Assembly (NCBI GenBank): GCA_023386135.1
Contig: JAEWKG010000137.1
Span: 1-13,403 of the forward strand
Source of the DNA: Pseudomonadota bacterium
Lineage (GTDB): Bacteria > Pseudomonadota > Alphaproteobacteria > Sphingomonadales > Sphingomonadaceae
Reading direction: 5' to 3'
Length of the DNA: 13,403 bases
The notes under the pieces were generated by a model. The model was given only the letters and a program-made list of their open reading frames with translations. It was not told the origin of the DNA and did not search any database. Position 1 is the stretch's first letter, and each line of letters opens with the position of its first letter. The position numbers and the translations under genes were made by a program. Shown here piece by piece: positions 7,268 through 12,678 of this stretch.

Positions 7268-7306
7268 AAAAAGCAAGCAGGACCGGCTGCCCGCGCAACC
7301 GGCCCC
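7268..7306 (-). terminator. Intrinsic terminator after the 49-codon gene
   Basis: On the minus strand a 10-pair stem including G-U pairs (7306-7297 with 7288-7279) closes an 8-nt GC-rich loop. It is followed, after a 6-nt gap, by a TTTTT run (7272-7268). It lies about 25 nt past the stop of the small gene and ahead of the secE promoter, which suggests the small gene is a separate transcription unit from secE-nusG. Confidence 0.5.
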
Positions 7307-7330
7307 GTCTGTTCGCTATTGCGCGACGTG

Positions 7331-7480
7331 TCAGTAGCGGCCGAACAGCCTGGCGAGGAAGCCCGGCTCCTCCATCGGACGGATCGGGCCGTGCATCTGG
7401 TAGCGCATCGATGCGTCGTGGAAGGGGCGCGGCTGAACCCAGGCATCGGGGCGGCTGCTGCGGAATGACAAGCCAGACAT
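7331..7480 (-). CDS. Small 49-residue hypothetical protein
   Basis: A 49-codon reading frame with an excellent ribosome-binding site: AGGAGG six bases before the ATG at 7480. The frame extends further upstream, but the internal ATG is preferred because of this site. The protein is Arg/Pro/aromatic-rich (MSGLSFRSSRPDAW at the start, EEPGFLARLFGRY at the end). It has no signal peptide or obvious membrane helix, and a short amphipathic C-terminus. I believe similar short proteins occur in sphingomonads, but I cannot name a family or function. It sits between tRNA-Trp (171 nt upstream) and secE on the same strand, and is followed by a terminator-like hairpin. Too short for a function call. Confidence 0.65.
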   Translation of the reverse strand: MSGLSFRSSRPDAWVQPRPFHDASMRYQMHGPIRPMEEPGFLARLFGRY

Positions 7481-7651
7481 GGATATCCTCCTGAACCGTT
7501 TTGCCCCTCCGGTTATCGCTCCAAACGCCCGGTTCGGCGCAGCGGTTCCCGGGCTAACCAAAGCTAACGCGCTGGATTCGCACGGAGTCCGGAATAGCGC
7601 CGAAAGGCGCGGCAAGGCGCTGGGCTGCGTTAGTTTGCCGATGCGGGAAAT

Positions 7652-7727
7652 TGGCAGGGGTGACAGGATTCGAACCCGTGGCCCTCGGTTTTGGAGACCG
7701 ATGCTCTACCAGCTGAGCTACACCCCT
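7652..7727 (-). tRNA. tRNA-Trp (anticodon CCA)
   Basis: Full cloverleaf on the minus strand. The acceptor is AGGGGTG/CACCCCT. The D arm stem is GCTC/GAGC, with loop AGCTGGTA. The anticodon arm is TCGGT-CTCCAAA-ACCGA with CCA at 7694-7692, followed by a 5-nt variable loop. The T arm is ACGGG-TTCGAAT-CCTGT. The discriminator base is G and the 3' CCA is encoded (7654-7652). tRNA-Trp upstream of secE-nusG is a common proteobacterial arrangement. Here a small gene lies between them. Confidence 0.97.
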
Positions 7728-7743
7728 GCGCTGGAAAGCGCGG

Positions 7744-7772
7744 CCATTAGGTGCAAACGCGCTGCATCGCAA
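7744..7772 (-). promoter_or_regulatory. Predicted tRNA-Trp promoter
   Basis: Minus-strand TTGCGA (7772-7767), a 17-nt spacer, TAATGG (7749-7744), about 16 nt before the tRNA 5' end. It occupies most of the 75-nt gap shared with divergent aat. Confidence 0.4.
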
Positions 7773-7802
7773 GCGCACAAACCCTGCTAGATTGCTGCAC
7801 CC

Positions 7803-8501
7803 ATGCATGCGCCCGCCGAGCCCGTCATCCCGAGCGACCTGCTACTGCTCGCCTATCGCCACGGCATTTTCCCGATGTCGGACGGCCGCGACGATCCGGA
7901 GGTATTCTGGGTCGAGCCCAAGGTGCGCGCGATCTTGCCGCTCGATGGACTCAACGTGTCGCGCTCGCTCGCGAAGGCAGTGCGGCAAGACCGCTTCCGG
8001 GTGAGCTGCAACGCAGCGTTCGACGCGGTGATCGCGGCGTGCGCCGCCCCTCGCCCGGATCATCCCGAAAGCTGGATCAGCAACCGGATCATGGCGAGCT
8101 ACCGCGCACTCCACCGCGAGGGCCATGCCCACTCGATCGAGTGCTGGCTCGGCGACGATCTGGTCGGCGGGCTCTACGGAGTGCAGCTCGGCGGGATATT
8201 CTGCGGCGAATCGATGTTCAGCCGGGCGGACAATGCCAGCAAGGTGGCGCTGGTGTGGCTGGTTGGCCTGCTTCGGCTGGCCGGGGCGCGGCTGCTCGAC
8301 TGCCAGTTCATCACCGATCACCTCGCCTCGCTGGGCGCGGTGGAGATCGCGCAGGCGAACTACGTCGCGATGCTGGCCGAGGCGGAAGGCGTCGGCGCGG
8401 CGGCGCTGCCCGATGCCTTCGGCGCGGTGGTCGCCGACGCCTCGGGCGCGGGCTTGTCGCCGTCGAAGGTCATTTTGCAGTCCTTGACCCACACGTCGTA
8501 G
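7803..8501 (+). CDS. aat: Leucyl/phenylalanyl-tRNA--protein transferase
   Basis: 232-residue cytosolic enzyme that adds Leu or Phe from charged tRNA to N-terminal Lys/Arg of proteins, creating an N-degron for ClpS-ClpAP. Family blocks seen are LLLAYRHGIFPMSD near residue 14, WVEPKVRAILPLDG, WISNRIMASYRALHREGHAHSIE (in part), GLYGVQLGGIFCGESMFS and the terminal LQSLTHTS. Length matches the E. coli enzyme (234 residues). The ATG at 7803 has no Shine-Dalgarno. A TGC-TAGATT extended -10-like element at 7785-7793 would start transcription almost at the ATG, so leaderless translation is possible. The last 142 nt (about residues 186-232) lie opposite the 3' end of the convergent DUF2155 gene. Confidence 0.96.
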   Translation: MHAPAEPVIPSDLLLLAYRHGIFPMSDGRDDPEVFWVEPKVRAILPLDGLNVSRSLAKAVRQDRFRVSCNAAFDAVIAACAAPRPDHPESWISNRIMASYRALHREGHAHSIECWLGDDLVGGLYGVQLGGIFCGESMFSRADNASKVALVWLVGLLRLAGARLLDCQFITDHLASLGAVEIAQANYVAMLAEAEGVGAAALPDAFGAVVADASGAGLSPSKVILQSLTHTS

Positions 8502-8932
8502 ATCGGGTGCTCGACCCCGTTGAGGCTGGGCGATTCCTTGAACAGCCAGCCAGAGAAGACCTTCTTCCACCCCGCGTTGTCGCGCGCGCCGCGCACGAAC
8601 ACCTGCGCAAAGGCGCCGGTCTGCTTGGGGAATTCCCACGGCGCGGTTCGCTCGCAGGCGGAGAGGCGGACGATGACGTTGTCCCAACGCTGCGCCTCGC
8701 CCGGCTTCATGGTGAAGTCGCGCGAGAGGTTGTTGCGCTTGTTGAGCACACCGAGCACCGCGACGCGGTCCTTCATCGGGGTGCCTTCGCCCGCGTCCAC
8801 CGGCTTGACCGCCTGCGCGCTGCGAATGTCGTCGGGGATGTCGGTTTCGACCGCGCGCGGGGGCGGCGGCCCTTTCGAGCAGGCGGCCAGCGCGATCAGC
8901 GCGGGCACGGCGATGGCGGCGCCCGGGCGCAT
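8360..8932 (-). CDS. DUF2155 domain lipoprotein
   Basis: 190-residue protein with a lipoprotein signal peptide: LAAC lipobox at 15-18, Cys18 as the lipidation site. A Pro-rich linker follows, then the DUF2155 domain (about 55-153). Domain hallmarks are LNKRNN, GEAQRWDNVIVRL, two cysteines (93 and 152) that may form a disulfide, FSGWLFKESPSLNGVEHP and YDVWVKDC. Residues 155-190 are an Ala/Ser/Pro/Thr low-complexity tail. The ATG at 8932 is 2 nt after the NDUFA12 stop, indicating translational coupling. The 3' 142 nt overlap aat on the opposite strand. Function is unknown; the adjacency to NDUFA12 and aat is, as far as I recall, recurrent in alphaproteobacteria. It is probably anchored to a membrane facing the periplasm. 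Confidence 0.88.
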   Translation of the reverse strand: MRPGAAIAVPALIALAACSKGPPPPRAVETDIPDDIRSAQAVKPVDAGEGTPMKDRVAVLGVLNKRNNLSRDFTMKPGEAQRWDNVIVRLSACERTAPWEFPKQTGAFAQVFVRGARDNAGWKKVFSGWLFKESPSLNGVEHPIYDVWVKDCKMTFDGDKPAPEASATTAPKASGSAAAPTPSASASIAT

Positions 8933-8934
8933 GG

Positions 8935-9348
8935 TCAGGCGTCCGGGCTCCACGCCTCGTAGTCGCCAGTCGCCGCGGCGCGCTTGCCGCCCCGCTCGAG
9001 CGCGCCTTGCGGGCGGTAGGCCTGGATCGTGCCGGTGGCGTTCGGGGTGTGGTCGGCTTCCCAGGTGCGCGGCGGAGGGAGCCGGCTCTCGGGCACGCCA
9101 TCGACCGAACCATGAAGCCAGCCGTGCCATTCGGCGGGGACGTGGCTGGCATCGTTGGCGCCCGCGTAGATCACCCAGCGGCGCTCGCTACCGGCGAACG
9201 GCTGGCCGGCCTTGACCCGCTGCTTGGCGCGGAAATAGCGGTTGCCGGCAAGGTCGGTGCCGACCTCCTCACCATTGCGCCAGCTCCACAGCGAGGTGCC
9301 GATGGTGGCGCCGTCCCACCAGGTGAAAATCTTCGAGAGGAAACCCAT
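8935..9348 (-). CDS. NDUFA12-family complex I accessory protein
   Basis: 137-residue homologue of the mitochondrial complex I subunit NDUFA12 (B17.2), an accessory subunit that alphaproteobacterial NDH-1 shares with mitochondria. Typical features are WWDGATIGTSLWSWRNGEEVG, the DLAGNRYF motif, RRWVIYAG and the EWHGWLH block in the middle. The C-terminus (about 85-137) is the usual variable, Pro/Arg-rich region. It has no signal peptide; it is expected at the cytoplasmic side of complex I. It begins 40 nt after the DUF192 gene stop and ends 2 nt before the DUF2155 gene. No nuo genes are in the window, so the function rests on homology. Confidence 0.93.
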   Translation of the reverse strand: MGFLSKIFTWWDGATIGTSLWSWRNGEEVGTDLAGNRYFRAKQRVKAGQPFAGSERRWVIYAGANDASHVPAEWHGWLHGSVDGVPESRLPPPRTWEADHTPNATGTIQAYRPQGALERGGKRAAATGDYEAWSPDA

Positions 9349-9388
9349 GGGTCGCGCGGTTAGCCGATTCGATGCGGAGCGCCAAGCG

Positions 9389-9865
9389 CTACCACGAGAC
9401 CTGTGCGCCGGGCGCGATGCCGAGCTGGGCCGCCCGTCCGCCGGGGATTTCCAGCACCGCGCTCGACATCCCCACCGCGCCGACCGGGGTGAGCGAGTAG
9501 GGCGTGGTGTTGGCCGCGATGTTGAGCACGCGGCGGTCGGTGCCGATGAAGATGATGTCGAGCGGAAGCGGGGTGTTCTTCATCCAGAAGCTCGGGATAT
9601 CGACCGGCTCACGCGGGAAGATCATCCCTTCGTCCGGCCCAAGCGTAGCGCGGAACATCAGGCCCTTGGCCTGCTCGGCGTCGCTCTTGGCCACTTCGAC
9701 CCGGAAAGTGTGCTTGCCCTTCTGCGTCGCCACCATGAGCGGAATCACCGGCAGGCCGGATACCGGGTGCACCGCCGCCACCTCTGCAGCGGGAGTCGCC
9801 TCGGCCGCGGGCTGCGGCGAGCACGCGGCCAGCAGGAGGGAGGCGAAGACGATTGGGCGGATCAT
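9389..9865 (-). CDS. DUF192 family lipoprotein
   Basis: 158-residue protein with a lipoprotein signal: MIRPIVFASLLLAAC, lipobox LAAC at 12-15. A low-complexity Ala/Pro/Glu linker follows, then a complete DUF192 domain (about 40-158). Domain hallmarks are EVAKSDAEQAKGLMFR, MIFPREPVDIPSFWMKNTPLPLDIIFI (in part), IAANTTPYS and the terminal EIPGGRAAQLGI. DUF192 proteins are small beta-rich envelope proteins of unknown biochemical role. The start at 9865 is preferred over an upstream in-frame ATG at 9892, because it gives a proper lipoprotein signal and overlaps the recX stop as ATGA. Confidence 0.9.
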   Translation of the reverse strand: MIRPIVFASLLLAACSPQPAAEATPAAEVAAVHPVSGLPVIPLMVATQKGKHTFRVEVAKSDAEQAKGLMFRATLGPDEGMIFPREPVDIPSFWMKNTPLPLDIIFIGTDRRVLNIAANTTPYSLTPVGAVGMSSAVLEIPGGRAAQLGIAPGAQVSW

Positions 9866-10428
9866 TCGGATTCCTCGGGCTCGGCGGCCCATTGCTCGGC
9901 CGCGCTGACGGTGGGCGCTTCGATTACCGCGCGCGCGGCATCAAAGCCATGGCCCGCGCGCAGCATCGCGGCGCGCTGTTTCTGGCGGACGTCGCGGTCT
10001 GCGGCTGCGCCCCACGGCCCGAACCTGCGTCGCGCGGCGAGCGCGAGCGCGGCGCGGCGTTGCTCCGCCTCGCCCGCGCGCACTTCCTCGCGCACCTCCT
10101 CCGCGATCCCGGCCGCGTTCAGCGCCTGATTGACCCGCCGCTGGCCGTAGCCGCGCCGCAGCAGGCCGCAGCTCTTCGCGCGGGCATACGCTTCGTCGTC
10201 GAGGTAGCCCATCTCGACGAAGCGGGCCGCGATGGCGCCGGCGTCGGCGGGGCGCTCCCCCTCCCAGCCGCGCTCGCGCACCTTGCGAATCAGGTAGCTT
10301 TCCAGTTTTCCGGCGCTGGTCGCGAAGCGCGCGACGTAGCTCAGCGCCAGTTCCTCCAGCCGCGCCGGGTCGAGCGGCTTGGGGGTGCGTACGGGCCGAG
10401 GACGAGAACGGGAGCGGTCGGCTGGCAT
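9862..10428 (-). CDS. recX: Regulatory protein RecX
   Basis: 188-residue RecX-family protein, a modulator that binds RecA filaments and limits recombination and SOS activation. It is basic, Arg/Ala-rich and helical. Visible family features are LEELALSYVARFATSAGKLESYLIRKV, YLDDEAYARA, RRGYGQRRVNQAL and a second three-helix repeat. Start ATG 10428 has a TAAGG site 6 nt upstream; an alternative GTG at 10449 is less likely. The stop overlaps the DUF192 start (ATGA). recA is not in the window. No GAAC-N7-GAAC type LexA box was seen upstream. The promoter region is shared with the divergent acyl-AMP ligase and contains a 19-bp palindrome. Confidence 0.9.
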   Translation of the reverse strand: MPADRSRSRPRPVRTPKPLDPARLEELALSYVARFATSAGKLESYLIRKVRERGWEGERPADAGAIAARFVEMGYLDDEAYARAKSCGLLRRGYGQRRVNQALNAAGIAEEVREEVRAGEAEQRRAALALAARRRFGPWGAAADRDVRQKQRAAMLRAGHGFDAARAVIEAPTVSAAEQWAAEPEESE

Positions 10429-10441
10429 AGTCTGCCTTATT

Positions 10442-10460
10442 CGTGCCACACTGTGTCACG
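10442..10460. promoter_or_regulatory. 19-bp operator-like palindrome in the recX / acyl-AMP ligase intergenic region
   Basis: CGTGCCACACTGTGTCACG pairs at 8 of 9 symmetric positions around a central C (pattern CGTGnCACAnTGTGnCACG). It ends 1 nt before the predicted -35 of the acyl-AMP ligase and 13 nt upstream of the recX ATG. Placement and symmetry are typical of a dimeric helix-turn-helix regulator site; the regulator is unknown. Confidence 0.5.
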
Positions 10461-10461
10461 A

Positions 10462-10490
10462 TTGGGAAATCTTCGATTAACGGCTATGGG
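10462..10490 (+). promoter_or_regulatory. Predicted promoter of the acyl-AMP ligase gene
   Basis: TTGGGA (10462-10467), a 17-nt spacer, TATGGG (10485-10490). The start would be near 10497 with a leader of about 60 nt. The hexamers are moderate matches. Confidence 0.35.
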
Positions 10491-10556
10491 ACGCGCACTT
10501 CCGAATTGCTGGCACCATGCGCCGGCGGCGCGCTGACGACGGGTTTCGCTCCATAT

Positions 10557-12311
10557 ATGACCGATAATAACCAGCAACCGACGCCGAACGACTGCCCGCT
10601 CCCGCGGCGGCGGTCGGACTTCGCGACCTTCGCCGAAGCGATCGATTACGCCGCGCAAAGCGCGAAGGGCCTCAACTTCCACGACATGCGCGGCGACCTC
10701 GAACGCGCGTACACCTTCCGCGAGATGCGCGACGACGGCATCGCCATGGCCTATCGCCTGCTCGCGGCGGGCATCGGCAAGGACGACCGGGTCGCGCTGA
10801 TCGCGGAGACCGGCCCCGAATTCGCCGCGCTGTTCTGCGGCTGCATCTACGCAGGCGCCTGGCCGGTGCCGCTGCCGCTGCCGACCACCTTCGGCGGCAA
10901 GGAAGGGTATATCGACCAGCTTGCGGTCCAGCTGTCGAGCGCGGACCCGACGATCCTGCTCTACCCGGCCGAGATCGCCGAGATGGCGCAGTCGGCTGCC
11001 GCGCGGCAGGGTTGCGAGGGGATGAGCTGGGAGGACTTCGCGCAGGGCCCCGCGACTGCGGTCGACCTGCCCGAAGCGCAGCCCGACGACATCTGCTACC
11101 TCCAGTATTCGAGCGGCTCGACCCGTTTCCCGACCGGCGTGGCGGTCACGCACCGGGCGCTGCTGCACAATCTCTATGGTCATGCGACCGGGGTCGACCT
11201 CGGCACCAACGACCGGGTGGTAAGCTGGCTGCCGTGGTACCACGACATGGGCTTGGTCGGCTGCTTCCTGTCGCCGATCGCCAACCAGGTGAGCTGCGAC
11301 TACCTCAAGACCGAGCACTTCGCGCGGCGTCCGCTGGCCTGGCTCGACCTGATCAGCCGCAACCCCGGCAACACGCTTAGCTATTCCCCCACCTTCGGCT
11401 ACGACATCTGCGCGCGGCGTATTTCCAGCCAAAGCCACGTGTCCGAACGGTTCGACCTGTCGCGCTGGCGCACCGCGGGCAACGGGGCGGACATGATCCG
11501 GCCCGACGTGATGCAGAACTTCGTCAACGCCTTCGCCGGAGCGGGCTTCAAGGCGAGCGCGTTCACCCCGAGCTATGGCCTCGCGGAAGCCACCCTGGCG
11601 GTCACCGTGATGCCGCCGGGCGAAGGCATCCGCGTCGAGCTGGTCGAGGAAGAGCGCCTGTCGGGCACCCCGCGCGACCTCAGCCGGCCCGCGCGCTACC
11701 GGGCGATCGTCAACTGCGGCAAGCCGCTCCCCGGCATGGAGGTCGAGATCCGCGGCGAGCGCGGCGAGATCAAGGGCGACCACCAGATCGGCAATGTCTG
11801 GTGCCGCGGCGAGAGCGTGATGCACTCGTACTTCCGCAACGAGGAGGCAACCAACGACTGCCTGGTCGCCAAGGACAACGGGGACGTCTGGCTCGACACC
11901 GGCGACATGGGCTACCTCGGCGACGGTTATCTGTTCATCGTCGGCCGGGCGAAGGACATGATTATCATCAACGGCAAGAACCACTGGCCGCAGGACATCG
12001 AGTGGGCGGTCGAGCAATTGCCCGGCTTCAACCACGGCGACATCGCCGCGTTCTCGATCGACGACGGCAATGGCGAGGAAGTCCCCGCTGTGCTGGTCCA
12101 CTGCCGCGTATCCGACCCTGAGGAACGGGTGCGTCTCCACGATCAGATTCGCGACAAGGTCCGCTCGATCACCGGCATGAATTGCGTGGTCGAGCTGGTT
12201 CCGCCGCGCACGCTGCCGCGCACCAGTTCGGGCAAGCTCTCCCGCGCCAAGGCCAAGCGGCTGTATCTCTCGGGCGAAATCGAGCCGATCAAGCTGCTCG
12301 AAGCAGCCTGA
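10557..12311 (+). CDS. Fatty acyl-AMP ligase (acyl-ACP synthetase-like)
   Basis: 584-residue adenylate-forming enzyme that activates a fatty acid with ATP to acyl-AMP for transfer to an acyl carrier protein or CoA. ANL motifs are seen in order: P-loop YSSGSTRFPTGV (184-195), WLPWYHDMGL (224-233, typical of the FAAL/FadD32 group), PSYGLAEATL (338-347), WLDTGDMGYL (445-454), GRAKDMIIINGKN (463-475) and the late catalytic Lys in TSSGK (K560). ATG 10557 is chosen since family-like sequence starts there; frame is open back to 10443 but that part looks non-protein. The ribosome-binding site is weak. The sequence resembles the sphingomonad/Caulobacter enzymes that load AcpR-type carriers for sphingolipid synthesis. 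No serine palmitoyltransferase, carrier protein or PKS gene is in the window, so this role is inference. Confidence 0.85.
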   Translation: MTDNNQQPTPNDCPLPRRRSDFATFAEAIDYAAQSAKGLNFHDMRGDLERAYTFREMRDDGIAMAYRLLAAGIGKDDRVALIAETGPEFAALFCGCIYAGAWPVPLPLPTTFGGKEGYIDQLAVQLSSADPTILLYPAEIAEMAQSAAARQGCEGMSWEDFAQGPATAVDLPEAQPDDICYLQYSSGSTRFPTGVAVTHRALLHNLYGHATGVDLGTNDRVVSWLPWYHDMGLVGCFLSPIANQVSCDYLKTEHFARRPLAWLDLISRNPGNTLSYSPTFGYDICARRISSQSHVSERFDLSRWRTAGNGADMIRPDVMQNFVNAFAGAGFKASAFTPSYGLAEATLAVTVMPPGEGIRVELVEEERLSGTPRDLSRPARYRAIVNCGKPLPGMEVEIRGERGEIKGDHQIGNVWCRGESVMHSYFRNEEATNDCLVAKDNGDVWLDTGDMGYLGDGYLFIVGRAKDMIIINGKNHWPQDIEWAVEQLPGFNHGDIAAFSIDDGNGEEVPAVLVHCRVSDPEERVRLHDQIRDKVRSITGMNCVVELVPPRTLPRTSSGKLSRAKAKRLYLSGEIEPIKLLEAA

Positions 12312-12331
12312 GCAGTTGGACTTGTCACGAT

Positions 12332-12365
12332 GATCGGGGGCTTTTTTCGAAAATCCCGGTCGATC
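12332..12365 (+). terminator. Imperfect hairpin after the acyl-AMP ligase, possible terminator
   Basis: GATC and GGG arms pair with CCC and GATC. An inner TTTT/AAAA stem is capped by TTCG, with one C-T mismatch. It contains TTTTTT at 12342-12347 and begins 21 nt after the stop codon. It does not follow the classical stem-then-T-run order, so termination is uncertain. Confidence 0.35.
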
Positions 12366-12550
12366 GATTAAGCGAGGTAAATCAACCGGGTAACCGGCGC
12401 CCGTCATGTCACGTCTGTCACCTTCGGCTGTCTCGCGCCGCGCCCCCTTTCCGCATCCGCCACGGCGCCGCTCGCGGCCGACCCACGGGACTGCAATGCG
12501 AAGCGCCGCGAGGTTCATCCCCCGGGGCTAGCAAGTGCGCTGCGTGTAGG

Positions 12551-12573
12551 AAAACCGGGCCGCCCCCGGCCGG
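12551..12573 (-). terminator. Minus-strand terminator-like hairpin with no known gene
   Basis: Stem CCGG(g)CCG / CGGCCGG around a CCCC loop (12555-12573), with AAAA at 12551-12554. Read on the minus strand this is a GC-rich hairpin followed by TTTT. No minus-strand gene lies just upstream of it, so it may be incidental or may mark an unannotated RNA. Confidence 0.3.
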
Positions 12574-12618
12574 AGCCTTGCGCAAATCGTGTGCAGTCGC
12601 CCCAACGCCTGCTAGGGC

Positions 12619-12646
12619 TTGAAACGCGCGCCGACTGTCTTATCAT
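12619..12646 (+). promoter_or_regulatory. Predicted telA promoter
   Basis: TTGAAA (12619-12624), a 16-nt spacer, TATCAT (12641-12646). This is the best sigma-70-like match in the window. Transcription would start near 12653, about 26 nt before the telA ATG. Confidence 0.55.
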
Positions 12647-12678
12647 TCTAACACAGCGCGATGCCCGCGAGAGGAACT

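Larger units (their letters stand above)
12312..12678. other. Non-coding stretch between the acyl-AMP ligase and telA
   Basis: No protein-like reading frame is seen here. The region contains an imperfect hairpin with an internal T-run just after the ligase stop (12332-12365), a GC-rich hairpin with an adjacent minus-strand T-run (12551-12573), an 8-bp palindrome TTGCGCAA (12578-12585), and the predicted telA promoter (12619-12646). The middle part (about 12370-12550) shows nothing I can name. Confidence 0.7.

Noticed and set aside
8935..9152. Other long frames opposite or across NDUFA12/DUF2155 (such as a 436-codon minus frame)
   Set aside because: They cross several real genes in the wrong frame and have shadow-type composition.
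10429..10556. LexA box for recX
   Set aside because: I looked for the alphaproteobacterial GAAC-N7-GAAC / GTTC-N7-GTTC pattern in the intergenic region and did not see it.
10437..12518. Long open frame (693 codons) on the minus strand opposite the acyl-AMP ligase
   Set aside because: It is a mirror of a well-supported plus-strand gene in GC-rich DNA. Its translation is rich in His/Arg/Asp/Val with no recognisable domain, and it also crosses the recX/ligase promoter region.
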